In this document: piece after piece, positions 28,003-36,545 of the stretch | How the letters are laid out: each line of letters begins with the position of its first letter | How positions within the stretch are numbered: the first letter of the stretch is position 1 | Assembly: GCF_947497275.1 (NCBI RefSeq) | Contig: NZ_CANMFS010000013.1 | Span: 1 to 64,000, forward strand | Source of the DNA: an uncultured Sulfitobacter sp. | GTDB lineage: Bacteria > Pseudomonadota > Alphaproteobacteria > Rhodobacterales > Rhodobacteraceae | Direction: 5' to 3' | DNA: 64,000 bases | The notes under the pieces: generated by a model | Database searches by the model: none | Seen by the model: only the letters and a program-made list of their open reading frames with translations | Told to the model about the DNA's origin: nothing | Translations under genes and position numbers: made by a program

Positions 28003-29034
28003 ATGAGCGCCGACACACAGACACTCGACGAAGCGGCGGTTTCCGCCTACCTCAAAGATAATCTGCCCGGTTTCGAAGGGCCGATGGAGGTCACCAAGTT
28101 TCAGGGCGGGCAGTCGAACCCGACGTTCATGCTCAAGACACCGGCGCATGCCTATGTTCTGCGTCGCAAGCCACCGGGAATCCTGTTGAAATCCGCCCAT
28201 GCGGTTGACCGCGAGTATCGTGTGCAAAAAGCACTGGCGGATACGGACGTGCCGGTGGCAAAAATGCATATCCTGTGCGAGGACGATGATGTCATCGGGT
28301 CGATGTTCTATATCATGGATCATGTGGAAGGGCGCAATTTTAACCTGCCCGCCATGCCCGAGGAAACGAACGAGAACCGTGGCAAGATCATCGACGAGAT
28401 GAACCGCGTGCTGGCGGCTCTTCACATGGTGGACATCGACGCGGTGGGTCTGTCGGATTATGGCCCCGAAGGAAACTATTTCGAACGGCAGGTCGGGCGT
28501 TGGTCGAAACAGTACCGTGCATCCGAAACCGAGAAGATCCCGGCGATGGACCAGTTGATGGACGCGCTCGTCGCCGAGCGTCCCGAAGACGACGGCCAGC
28601 GCACGCTGGTGCACGGCGATTACCGGATCGACAACATGATCTTTGCCAAGGATGGCACCGATTGCCGCGCGGTTCTGGATTGGGAGTTGTCGACCATCGG
28701 CCACCCCTTTGCCGATCTCGCCGCCGTCATCATGCAATGGCAAATGCCCGGGAACACCGAAGGACGGGGTCTGGCAGGGATCGACCGCGCCAGCATCGGT
28801 ATCCCGACCGACGAGGAATTCATTGCGGCCTATTGCGCGCGGCGCGGCCTCAAGGGCATCGACAATTTCGGCTACTACCTCGGGTTCAACTTCTTCCGCA
28901 TGGCGGCGATCATCCAGGGGGTTCTGAAGCGCGCGCTCGACGGGAATGCGTCCAATCCCGAACGGGCGATGAAGGTGGGCCAGTACGTGCCGGTGTTCGC
29001 GCAGCACGGGCTTGACGCCCTGAAGCGGGGGTAA
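28003..29034 (+). CDS. APH-fold phosphotransferase family protein (ACAD10/11 kinase-domain / LvaA-like)
   Basis: Aminoglycoside-phosphotransferase-fold small-molecule kinase (343 aa). The ATP-side motif QGGQSNPTF and YVLRRKPPG are followed by catalytic HGDYRIDNMIF (Asp206) and metal-binding VLDWELSTIGHPFADLA (Asp226). This sequence type matches the kinase half of human ACAD10/ACAD11 and Pseudomonas LvaA, which phosphorylate 4-hydroxyacyl-CoAs (established for those). Here it lies in an acyl-CoA operon, and the genome also encodes DGPxEVH-type acyl-CoA dehydrogenases at 11160 and 41422. A 4-hydroxyacid role is therefore likely but unproven. Confidence 0.9.
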   Translation: MSADTQTLDEAAVSAYLKDNLPGFEGPMEVTKFQGGQSNPTFMLKTPAHAYVLRRKPPGILLKSAHAVDREYRVQKALADTDVPVAKMHILCEDDDVIGSMFYIMDHVEGRNFNLPAMPEETNENRGKIIDEMNRVLAALHMVDIDAVGLSDYGPEGNYFERQVGRWSKQYRASETEKIPAMDQLMDALVAERPEDDGQRTLVHGDYRIDNMIFAKDGTDCRAVLDWELSTIGHPFADLAAVIMQWQMPGNTEGRGLAGIDRASIGIPTDEEFIAAYCARRGLKGIDNFGYYLGFNFFRMAAIIQGVLKRALDGNASNPERAMKVGQYVPVFAQHGLDALKRG

Positions 29035-29039
29035 CGGCA

Positions 29040-29834
29040 GTGGATCCGCTTGGTACAGATCTGACTGAGGAGAAGGACCGCAACTTCGTGACCGCGCTGG
29101 CGCGGGGTCTGGAGATTCTTCGCTGCTTTCGCCGCGATGACATGACCCTGACCAACAGCGATTTTTCCGAACGCACGGGCCTGCCGAAAGCCACTATTTC
29201 GCGGCTGACCCACACTCTGTGCGCGCTCGACTATCTTGTGGCGGACACCCGAGTCGGTACATACCGTCTGAGCGCGGGCGTGTTGCGGCTTGGCTTCAGC
29301 CGCCTTGCCGCAATGGAAATGCGTGACCGTGCCAAGCACGAGATGCGCGCGCTGCGTCTGGACGGACCCAACTCGTTCGTCACCGTGGCACTGGGCGAGC
29401 AACACCGCACCGAGGTTATTTATCTAGCAACGGAGACCTCGACGGAACACATCACATTGATGGTGCATGTCGGAACGCGGCTACCTTTGTTTCATTCCGC
29501 CATCGGCAAGGCGATCCTGGTCGCGACCCCGCAAGAGCGTTGCGACCAGATTTTCAGTTTTGCCCGCGAACGCGGCAAGGCCTTCGAGATCGAGGCGCGC
29601 ACCATTTATGAGGACGCAAAGCGGGAGTATGCCCTCAAGGGGTATTGCACCGGGTTTGGCAACTGGCGGTCGGATGTGAACGGCATCGCTGTCCCGGTCC
29701 ACTCGCTAGGCGATGGCCGCATCTACGGATTGAACGTGGGCGGGCCGTCTTACCAAGTCAAACCAAAGCAGCTTGAAAATGTCTATGCCGAACGGCTGAT
29801 GAAAGTGGCACAGGGGCTGAGCCTGCAACAGTAG
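29040..29834 (+). CDS. IclR family transcriptional regulator
   Basis: One-component regulator (264 aa) with an N-terminal winged helix (FVTALARGLEILRCF, then DFSERTGLPKATISRLTHTL) and a C-terminal effector domain (HIGTRLP-like VHVGTRLPLFHSAIGKAIL). It starts with GTG, 5 bp after the kinase gene, so it is the last gene of the operon it probably controls. Matching inverted repeats lie upstream of the operon (20943-20959) and immediately after this gene, upstream of livK (29855-29871), suggesting one regulon covering both. Effector unknown. Confidence 0.94.
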   Translation: MDPLGTDLTEEKDRNFVTALARGLEILRCFRRDDMTLTNSDFSERTGLPKATISRLTHTLCALDYLVADTRVGTYRLSAGVLRLGFSRLAAMEMRDRAKHEMRALRLDGPNSFVTVALGEQHRTEVIYLATETSTEHITLMVHVGTRLPLFHSAIGKAILVATPQERCDQIFSFARERGKAFEIEARTIYEDAKREYALKGYCTGFGNWRSDVNGIAVPVHSLGDGRIYGLNVGGPSYQVKPKQLENVYAERLMKVAQGLSLQQ

Positions 29835-30227
29835 CCCGGAATCAACGGGCGCTTGTTCCGCACAGCGGAACGATCGGGGGAGCCGCCGAGTCTTTCCTTG
29901 CCGGCTACAGACGCCGAAAGCGCCCTATGCGGCATGCGGCCGAACCTACTTTCGGGGTTGCGACCGCCGCCGATCCGGCGGGACTGCGTTCGCAGAGCGT
30001 CTCCTCGTAAACAATTGAAATGTATCATGATAAATTCATTATTTCGCTAACGTGACGGAAGGTCAACCCTGCGGATATCGGTGCCGCGCCTGTCAAGAAA
30101 ATTTCAAATAGCCATGACAAATCGCACCTGAATGCTTGACTTACACGGGGGGTGTGCAACGATCAAAAACAGGTCCGAGACTTGAAAAATCGCACCACAG
30201 CGATGGACCGTCCTAGGGAGGAAAGAA
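29835..30227. other. Intergenic region upstream of the ABC importer operon
   Basis: 393 bp without a credible gene. It carries the perfect IclR-type repeat at 29855-29871, an AT-rich stretch with the palindrome TATCATGATA (30023-30032), and a candidate promoter TTGACT (30136-30141) with a weak AACGAT 16 bases downstream. The ribosome site AGGGAGGAAAG lies just before the livK-type start. No known structured RNA is recognised. Confidence 0.5.
29855..29871. promoter_or_regulatory. IclR-type operator candidate GTTCCGC-ACA-GCGGAAC
   Basis: Perfect inverted repeat with 7-base arms and a 3-base spacer, 21 bp after the IclR stop and 357 bp upstream of the ABC binding-protein gene. It shares the TTCYGC-N3-GCGGAA pattern with 20943-20959. 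No T-run follows, so it is not a terminator. Confidence 0.55.
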
Positions 30228-31472
30228 ATGAAGAAAACCACCAAGCTTGGTGCGGTCTCCGCACTCTCACTTGTCATCGGCGCAAGCGCCGCATTCGCCG
30301 AGAATATCAAGATCGGATTCATCGATCCCCTGTCCGGCCCATTTGCAAGCACCGGTGCGAACGGCTTGCACCAGCTTGAGTTCGCCGCGGACTATATGGT
30401 CAACCAGAACGGCGGTGTTCTTGACGGCGACATGTTCGAAGTCATTGGTTTCGACAACAAGACAAGCCCGAAAGAATCGCTGATCCAGCTTCAGGTCGCT
30501 ATCGACCAGGGGATCCGCTATATCGTGCAGGGCAACGGCTCGGCCGTGGCGCTCGCGCTGACCGAAGCGATCGACAAGCATAACCGTCGCAATCCCGATA
30601 GCCGCGTTCTGTTCCTGAACTACGCCGCTGTCGATCCTGCGCTGACCAACGAAAAGTGCAACTTCTGGCACTTTCGTTTCGATGCAAACGCCGACATGAA
30701 AATGGACGCGATGACGGATGTGATCGCCGAGGATGACTCCATCAAGAAGGTCTATGTCATCGGTCAGGACTACTCCTTCGGCAAGGCCGTCGCCGACGCC
30801 GCAGTCAGCATGCTGGACGAGAAGCGGTCCGACATTGAAGTCGTCGGCAACGAATTGCACCCCATCGGCAAGGTGAAGGACTTCACCCCCTACTCGCGCA
30901 AGATCGTCGCATCCGGTGCGGATGCCGTGATCACCGGCAACTGGGGCGCGGACATGCTGGGTCTGGGTAAATCCATCATCGAAAACGGCTTTGACGGACC
31001 GATCTACACTTACTATGGTGCCGGTTCGGGGATGACAGCCGCATTCGGCGAGACAGGCAAAGGTGTTATTCGTCTGGTGTCAGAAGGGATCGTAAACCCG
31101 CCGCCAACCGAAGAAGCATCCGCGTACTATGACGCGTTTTCTGCCAAATACCCCGAAGGCAATGTCGACCAGACCCGGATTTCCAATACGGTCGGGATGC
31201 TTGCCGAAGCGATCAAGAAAGCCGGTACAGCGGATGATGTCGTCGCCGTTGCGAAAGCCCTCGAAGGCATGGAGTACCAGACGATCTGGGGTTCCAAGGT
31301 CATGATGCGTCCCGAAGACCATCAGGCGATCCAGAACATCAACATTCTGAACCATACGGATGAAGATGTGACGTATACCTTCGACAGCTCGACATTCGGC
31401 GTTGTGAACGAAGCGACCGTCGAAATGGCGTCCGCCGATATCGCCACAACCTGCGAGATGAAGCGCCCTTAA
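30228..31472 (+). CDS. Branched-chain amino acid-type ABC transporter substrate-binding protein
   Basis: Periplasmic binding protein of the LivK/HAAT family (414 aa). A signal peptide with Lys-rich start (MKKTTKLG) and a hydrophobic core ends at about residue 24 (AFA). The mature N-terminus NIKIGFIDPLSGPFASTG and the ITGNWGADMLGLGKS region fit the type I binding fold. It is the first gene of an eight-gene operon with two permeases and two ATPases. LivK relatives bind amino acids, amides, aromatic acids or other small carboxylates; the downstream acyl-CoA genes suggest a carboxylate or ester rather than leucine (inference). Confidence 0.94.
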   Translation: MKKTTKLGAVSALSLVIGASAAFAENIKIGFIDPLSGPFASTGANGLHQLEFAADYMVNQNGGVLDGDMFEVIGFDNKTSPKESLIQLQVAIDQGIRYIVQGNGSAVALALTEAIDKHNRRNPDSRVLFLNYAAVDPALTNEKCNFWHFRFDANADMKMDAMTDVIAEDDSIKKVYVIGQDYSFGKAVADAAVSMLDEKRSDIEVVGNELHPIGKVKDFTPYSRKIVASGADAVITGNWGADMLGLGKSIIENGFDGPIYTYYGAGSGMTAAFGETGKGVIRLVSEGIVNPPPTEEASAYYDAFSAKYPEGNVDQTRISNTVGMLAEAIKKAGTADDVVAVAKALEGMEYQTIWGSKVMMRPEDHQAIQNINILNHTDEDVTYTFDSSTFGVVNEATVEMASADIATTCEMKRP

Positions 31473-31487
31473 CTGCGCGCTGCATCC

Positions 31488-31517
31488 TGCCTGCCTTCCG
31501 ACCATGGAAGGCAGGCA
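31488..31517 (+). terminator. Intercistronic stem-loop
   Basis: TGCCTGCCTTCC (31488-31499) and GGAAGGCAGGCA (31506-31517) form a perfect 12-bp stem with a 6-base loop. No T-run follows, so it is more likely an mRNA-protecting hairpin or weak attenuator than a full terminator. Such a structure after a binding-protein gene commonly raises its product relative to the permeases. Confidence 0.6.
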
Positions 31518-31553
31518 CCTATAACCCGCATCACCACTCTACCGGAGGGGCCA

Positions 31554-32510
31554 ATGGACCTCATTCTCGTCAATCTGATCGACGGGCTGGTGACAGGACT
31601 GCTGCTTTTCATGCTGTCCGCCGGCCTGACCCTTATTTTCTCGATGATGGGTGTATTGAATTTTGCCCACGCAAGTTTCTACATGCTAGGCGCGTATTTC
31701 GCCTATCAGATCAGCATTGCGCTGGGGTTCTGGATGGGCCTTCTGATCGCGCCGCTGATCGTCGGCGTGCTGGGCGCCGGCGTCGAACGCTATGGCTTAC
31801 GCCGGGTGCACAAATACGGCCACGTCCCCGAGTTGATCTTTACCTTCGGTCTGGCGTTGCTGATCGAGGAACTGGTGCAATTCATCTGGGGTAAGAACCA
31901 GATGCCCTACAACGTACCGGACATCCTCAACTTTACCGCATTCGCCATCTCCGGCGCCGCGATCCCGGCGTACAAGATCTTCATGATCTTCGTGTCGGTG
32001 GCCATCTTCATCGGCCTGCTCTTCGTTCTGACCAAAACCCGCGTCGGCATGATCATTCAGGCCGCACTCAGCTATCCGCGCACTGTCGAGGCGCTGGGGC
32101 ACAACGTGCCGCTGATCTTTATGGGCGTCTTTGGCGTCGGCACGGCGCTGGCCGGTGTTGCCGGTGTGATCGCCGGACCGGTGCTTGGCACGTTTCCGGG
32201 CATGGCATTCGTCCTCGGGTCCATCGTGTTCGTGACCATCGTGATCGGTGGCCTCGGCTCGCTTTGGGGGGCGTTGGTCGCATCGCTGTTGATCGGCTGG
32301 ATCACCACCTTCGCGAAATCCTACAACATCGAGATGGAGAACATCCTGAACGGATTGGGAATCTCGACGCCGGAAAACCTCGACGAGAGTATCTTCCGTG
32401 ACCTGTGGAGCCTCACGAGCCCCCAAATCGCCGATATCCTTCCCTACATCCTGATGGTGCTGATCCTCATCTTCCGCCCTGCAGGACTTTTCGGAAAGCG
32501 CAGCACATGA
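31554..32510 (+). CDS. Branched-chain amino acid-type ABC transporter permease (LivH-like)
   Basis: Inner-membrane permease (318 aa) with about eight hydrophobic segments. N-terminal LINLIDGLVTGLLLFMLSAG-type sequence and SMMGVLNFAHASFYMLGAY are the LivH hallmark. The C-terminus VLGSIVFVTIVIGGLGSLWG holds the ATPase-contact loop. A GGAGGGGCCA ribosome site precedes the ATG. The stop overlaps the next permease start by ATGA. Confidence 0.94.
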   Translation: MDLILVNLIDGLVTGLLLFMLSAGLTLIFSMMGVLNFAHASFYMLGAYFAYQISIALGFWMGLLIAPLIVGVLGAGVERYGLRRVHKYGHVPELIFTFGLALLIEELVQFIWGKNQMPYNVPDILNFTAFAISGAAIPAYKIFMIFVSVAIFIGLLFVLTKTRVGMIIQAALSYPRTVEALGHNVPLIFMGVFGVGTALAGVAGVIAGPVLGTFPGMAFVLGSIVFVTIVIGGLGSLWGALVASLLIGWITTFAKSYNIEMENILNGLGISTPENLDESIFRDLWSLTSPQIADILPYILMVLILIFRPAGLFGKRST

Positions 32511-33868
32511 GCCAATTTGATCCCGATACCGACCTGCCCAAAGGGGCACGCCCCAAAGAGCAGATCACGACCGATCCCTCGCGCCCGTCCGAGAGGATGC
32601 AGTTCCGGCCATTGATGATCGCCGTCGCGCCTTGGGTTATCGCGTCTGCCGCGTTGCTGATGTTGCCGCTGGTGTTCACCAACAACTCCGCGCTGACGAT
32701 CATGAACCAGATGTCGATCACGATCGTCTTCGCGCTGGCCTATAACATGCTGCTGGGACAGGGCGGGATGCTGTCGTTCGGCCATGCCGTCTATGCCGGT
32801 GTCGGCGGGTTTGCGTGTATGCACATCATGAACATGTCTGATTTCTTCGCCAGCTTCCCGCTGGTGATCCTGCCGCTGTTCGGCGGTCTGTTCGGCATGG
32901 GGCTGGCAATGATCGTGGGCGCGTTTTCGACACGTTCGGCGGGTACCGTGTTTGCGATGATCTCGCTCGGTGTCGGCGAATTGATCGCGGCATGTTCCGT
33001 CATAATCGTCGCCTTTTTCGGCGGCGAGGGCGGGGTGTCCGGTGACCGGACCTATGCCCAGCCCTTCTTCGGGGTCGAATTTCTGCAACAGATCGAGGTG
33101 TACTACCTCACCGCTGCCTGGGTCGTTCTCTCGGCGCTGCTGATGTACCTGTGGAGCCGCACGCCCGTCGGTCGGATGGCCAACGCCGTACGCGACAACC
33201 CCGAACGCGCCGAATTCCTCGGCTACTCATCGCGCTGGGTCCGGTTTTACAGCTTCGTCGCGTCCGGCTTCTTCGCCGGTGTGTCGGGCGGGCTTTTCGC
33301 CATCAACTACGAGATCCTGACCGAGGAAAACCTGAACACGGCCTCTTCCGGCGTGATCCTTCTGGTGACGTTCCTTGGCGGCGTCGGGTTCTTCTTCGGG
33401 CCGATTATCGGTGCGGTGGTGTTCACGCTGGTCCAGACCGTTCTCAGCCTCCAGACAGAGCTTTGGGCCTTCTATGCCGGCTCGCTGTTCCTCGCGACTG
33501 TCATGTTCTTTCCCGGCGGTCTGGCGGGTCTGATCATGATGCACGTGCCCGCGTTCAAGATGGGGCGTGCGCGGCTGCTCATCGTGCCGTATCTGCGAAC
33601 ACTGCTACCGGCGGCGATCGGCATTCTCGGCCTCGCGGCCCTGGTCGAGATGATGTTCCACTTTCGCCACGCGGCAACCGGGGATAACGAGATGACGCTG
33701 TTCTGGACGACCTTCGACAGCCACGCGATTCTCCCCTGGATCATCGCGGGCGCAATCACGCTGATCGGGCTGGGCATTGCCCGTGCCACCGCGCCCTCTC
33801 TCAAAGATGCGTGGAATTCGGCGAACACGGCACCTGCATCCCAGACTGTGAAAGGAGGTGCCGCATGA
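32507..33868 (+). CDS. Branched-chain amino acid-type ABC transporter permease (LivM-like)
   Basis: Second permease (453 aa), longer than the usual 320-430 residues because of a hydrophilic 40-residue N-terminal leader and a C-terminal extension with two extra hydrophobic segments (LRTLLPAAIGILGLAALV and AILPWIIAGAITLIGLGIA). Core LivM motifs are present: NMLLGQGGMLSFGHAVYAG and VTFLGGVGFFFGPIIGA. The start is the ATG overlapping the LivH stop. An AAAGGAGGTG at its end serves the next gene. Confidence 0.93.
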   Translation: MSQFDPDTDLPKGARPKEQITTDPSRPSERMQFRPLMIAVAPWVIASAALLMLPLVFTNNSALTIMNQMSITIVFALAYNMLLGQGGMLSFGHAVYAGVGGFACMHIMNMSDFFASFPLVILPLFGGLFGMGLAMIVGAFSTRSAGTVFAMISLGVGELIAACSVIIVAFFGGEGGVSGDRTYAQPFFGVEFLQQIEVYYLTAAWVVLSALLMYLWSRTPVGRMANAVRDNPERAEFLGYSSRWVRFYSFVASGFFAGVSGGLFAINYEILTEENLNTASSGVILLVTFLGGVGFFFGPIIGAVVFTLVQTVLSLQTELWAFYAGSLFLATVMFFPGGLAGLIMMHVPAFKMGRARLLIVPYLRTLLPAAIGILGLAALVEMMFHFRHAATGDNEMTLFWTTFDSHAILPWIIAGAITLIGLGIARATAPSLKDAWNSANTAPASQTVKGGAA

Positions 33869-34626
33869 GCACGCCCGCTCTCGAACTCAAAGGTCTCAAG
33901 AAGAGCTTTGGCAAGGCGGAGATCATCAGGGGCATCGACCTGAGCATCGGCAAGGCGGAACGCCATGCGGTGATCGGGCCGAACGGCGCCGGTAAATCGA
34001 CCCTTTTCAATCTGATCACGGCCCGTTTCGCGCCGACGGCCGGTACGGTCAAGCTGCACGGCGAAGACCTGACCGGACTTGAGCCGTTCCAGATCAACCG
34101 CAAGGGGTTGTCTCGGTCCTTTCAGATCACCAACATCTTTCCGGCGATGACGGTATTCGAAAATGTCCGCTGCGCTCTTTTATGGTCCATGGGGTACAGG
34201 TATTCCTTCTGGGACATGGTCAACCGCAAGCGGGACTTGACCGAAGGGACAGAAGCCGTGCTGGAGCAAATCAACCTGTCCGAGCGGAGTCACCTGCCCG
34301 CAGGTACGCTCAGCTACGCCGAACAACGCGCGCTGGAAATCGGGATCACCATCGCGGGCGGCGCGAACGTAATCATGCTGGATGAACCGACGGCGGGGAT
34401 GAGCCATTCGGAAACCGACTATATCACCGATCTGATCCTGAAGGTCACCGAAGGCAAGACGCTGATCATGGTGGAGCACGACATGGGCGTCGTCTTCGGG
34501 CTGGCGGACCGGATCAGCGTGCTGGTCTACGGAGAGATCATCGCGACCGGCAAACCCGCCGACGTGCGCGCCGATGCGCGCGTGCAAGAAGCCTATCTTG
34601 GCGCGGCATTGGAGGCAGAACATTGA
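33865..34626 (+). CDS. ABC transporter ATP-binding protein (LivG-like)
   Basis: ATPase (253 aa) of the importer. Walker A GPNGAGKST, LivG-type signature LSYAEQRALEIG, Walker B VIMLDEPTAGM and switch His in VEHDMG are intact. It starts with ATG overlapping the LivM stop. Paired with the LivF-like ATPase, whose Walker A lacks Lys, this subunit may carry the functional Walker Lys of the heterodimer (inference). Confidence 0.95.
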   Translation: MSTPALELKGLKKSFGKAEIIRGIDLSIGKAERHAVIGPNGAGKSTLFNLITARFAPTAGTVKLHGEDLTGLEPFQINRKGLSRSFQITNIFPAMTVFENVRCALLWSMGYRYSFWDMVNRKRDLTEGTEAVLEQINLSERSHLPAGTLSYAEQRALEIGITIAGGANVIMLDEPTAGMSHSETDYITDLILKVTEGKTLIMVEHDMGVVFGLADRISVLVYGEIIATGKPADVRADARVQEAYLGAALEAEH

Positions 34627-35324
34627 TCGAAGTCACAGACATGCACGCCTACTACGGAAAATCGCACATCCTTCAGGGTGTGTCGATGAATGTGCAGGAG
34701 GGCGAGATCGTGGCCCTGTTGGGCCGCAACGGCGTGGGGCGGTCGACCACATGCAAGGCGATCATGGGCGAGGTTACACCGCACGGATCGGTCAAGTTCA
34801 AAGGTCAGGAAATATCCGGCAAGAAGGCGTACGAAGTCGCCAATCTGGGGATCGGTTATGTGCCGGAGAATCGCGATATCTTTCCGGGGCTGACGACACG
34901 CCAGAACCTGACACTTGGGCTTAAGCCCGGCCAGAAGGATGGAACCGGACGCTGGTCGATGGAGAACATGTTCGACATGTTCGAAAATCTCAGACGCCGC
35001 GCCGATGTCGAGGCATCGGTGCTCTCTGGGGGAGAGCAGCAAATGCTCACGATGTGCCGTACCCTGATGGGGGATCCGGAATTCATCATGATCGACGAAC
35101 CAACCGAAGGGTTGAGCCCGCAAATGGTGCAAAAAGTCGCCGAAGTGCTCAAGGAGATCGCAAAGCGCGGTATTTCCACACTTTTGGTCGAGCAAAAACT
35201 GTCGATCGCCATGGATATCGCGGATCGCGTCTATGTCATGGGTCACGGGCAGGTTGTCTTTGAGGGTACGCCCAATGAGTTGAAAAACCGCGAAGACGTG
35301 CGTAAGGAATGGCTCGAAGTTTGA
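34623..35324 (+). CDS. ABC transporter ATP-binding protein (LivF-like) with Arg in Walker A
   Basis: Second ATPase (233 aa), starting with TTG that overlaps the LivG stop (TTGA); an ATG six codons later is the alternative start. Signature LSGGEQQMLTMCRTLM, Walker B FIMIDEPTEGL and the C-terminal LivF region are normal. Walker A reads GRNGVGRST: the nucleotide-binding Lys is replaced by Arg40, encoded by CGG, two substitutions away from a Lys codon and so not a single-base error. ATP hydrolysis at this site may be weakened. Confidence 0.94.
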   Translation: MIEVTDMHAYYGKSHILQGVSMNVQEGEIVALLGRNGVGRSTTCKAIMGEVTPHGSVKFKGQEISGKKAYEVANLGIGYVPENRDIFPGLTTRQNLTLGLKPGQKDGTGRWSMENMFDMFENLRRRADVEASVLSGGEQQMLTMCRTLMGDPEFIMIDEPTEGLSPQMVQKVAEVLKEIAKRGISTLLVEQKLSIAMDIADRVYVMGHGQVVFEGTPNELKNREDVRKEWLEV

Positions 35325-35339
35325 GCAAAGGACAGCCCG

Positions 35340-36545
35340 ATGACCGGTTATGACCAGCCCCGCCTCGACCGTATCGCGACATGGATGCAAAGCTACATAG
35401 ACACGCGCCGGTTCGCCGGCGCGTCCGTCCTTGTCGCGCAGGGTGGGCAGGAAGTATACTATCACGACTGCGGGCTGCGCGATCTGGCCCGCGCGACACC
35501 ATTCCAGCGCGATACCGTTGCGCGCATCTATTCGATGACCAAACCGATCACGTCCGTTGCCCTGATGATGCTCGCCGAGCGCGGATTGTTTCACCTTGAT
35601 GCACCGCTGTCGGAATTCATCCCCGCATTCAATGATATGGAATGCCTGATCACCGGCGCCACGACGATCGACGACGTGACGCGTTGCGCCACGCCGACGC
35701 TGCACCAGTTGCTGACCCACACCTCCGGTCTGAGCTATCCGTTCAATCCTGGTGTCCTGGGCGAGAAGATGGCCGACGAAGACATCATATTCCGGTCCAA
35801 CCAGGGAACTCTGGCACAGATGTGCGACCGCGTCGCCGACCTGCCGCTTGCCTTTCACCCCGGCACCCGGTGGGAGTATTCCGTCAGTATCGACATTCTG
35901 GGTCATGTGATCGAAGTGGTTTCGGGCAAAACGCTCGAGCAGTTCTTCGTCGAAGAGATCTTTGATCCGCTGGGTATGAACGAGACGCGGTTTTCCGTAC
36001 CCGTCACCGCACGTGACAGGTTCTCTGCTCTCTACACGCCGCTGGCGGGCAGCGGCTTTTCTCTCGGTAGGGTCGACAACACCAACGAAACGCTGCGGCT
36101 GATCGACGATGTCGAGGGATCGCCCTTTCTCGACGCCAAGATGTATTCCGGCGGCGGCGGATTGGTCGGCACAATAGACGATTACCTGAAATTCGCCGAA
36201 ATGATGCGCACCGGCGGTGCCGGCCTGATCGGGCCAAAGACGTTGTCCTTCATGATGCGCAACCATCTCAATGGCGACATTGCTTCGATGGGACCGTCAA
36301 GTTTTGCCGAACAGCCCATGGAAGGCATGGGGTTCGGACTTGGCGGTGCGGTCGTGCTGGACCCGGGCCGGTCGCGTACGCCTTCGAGCATCGGCGATTA
36401 CAGCTGGGGCGGCATGGCATCGACGTTTTTCTGGATCGACCCGCAAACGGAGACGTCCGTGATCTTTTTCACCCAACTTTCGCCAAGCAGCGCGTACCCC
36501 GCCCGTCCGCAGCTCAAGGCACTGGTGCATGGAGCGATGACATGA
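35340..36545 (+). CDS. Serine hydrolase, beta-lactamase/esterase family
   Basis: Class C beta-lactamase-fold hydrolase (401 aa) of the EstB/penicillin-binding-protein-like family. The catalytic SxxK motif is Ser65-Met-Thr-Lys68 in IYSMTKPITS. The second motif appears as YSVS in WEYSVSIDILGHVIE, and HTSGLSYPF and WGGMASTFFWIDP fit the family. No signal peptide is seen, so it is probably cytoplasmic. Most members outside true beta-lactamases are esterases. Its place between an ABC importer and acetoacetyl-CoA synthetase suggests hydrolysis of an imported ester or lactone that yields an acid for CoA activation (inference). Confidence 0.92.
   Translation: MTGYDQPRLDRIATWMQSYIDTRRFAGASVLVAQGGQEVYYHDCGLRDLARATPFQRDTVARIYSMTKPITSVALMMLAERGLFHLDAPLSEFIPAFNDMECLITGATTIDDVTRCATPTLHQLLTHTSGLSYPFNPGVLGEKMADEDIIFRSNQGTLAQMCDRVADLPLAFHPGTRWEYSVSIDILGHVIEVVSGKTLEQFFVEEIFDPLGMNETRFSVPVTARDRFSALYTPLAGSGFSLGRVDNTNETLRLIDDVEGSPFLDAKMYSGGGGLVGTIDDYLKFAEMMRTGGAGLIGPKTLSFMMRNHLNGDIASMGPSSFAEQPMEGMGFGLGGAVVLDPGRSRTPSSIGDYSWGGMASTFFWIDPQTETSVIFFTQLSPSSAYPARPQLKALVHGAMT

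Noticed and set aside
29940-29990. GC-rich hairpin (CCGCCG...CGGCGG) as IclR terminator
   Set aside because: Short arms, no T-run and no consistent pairing, so not supported as a terminator.
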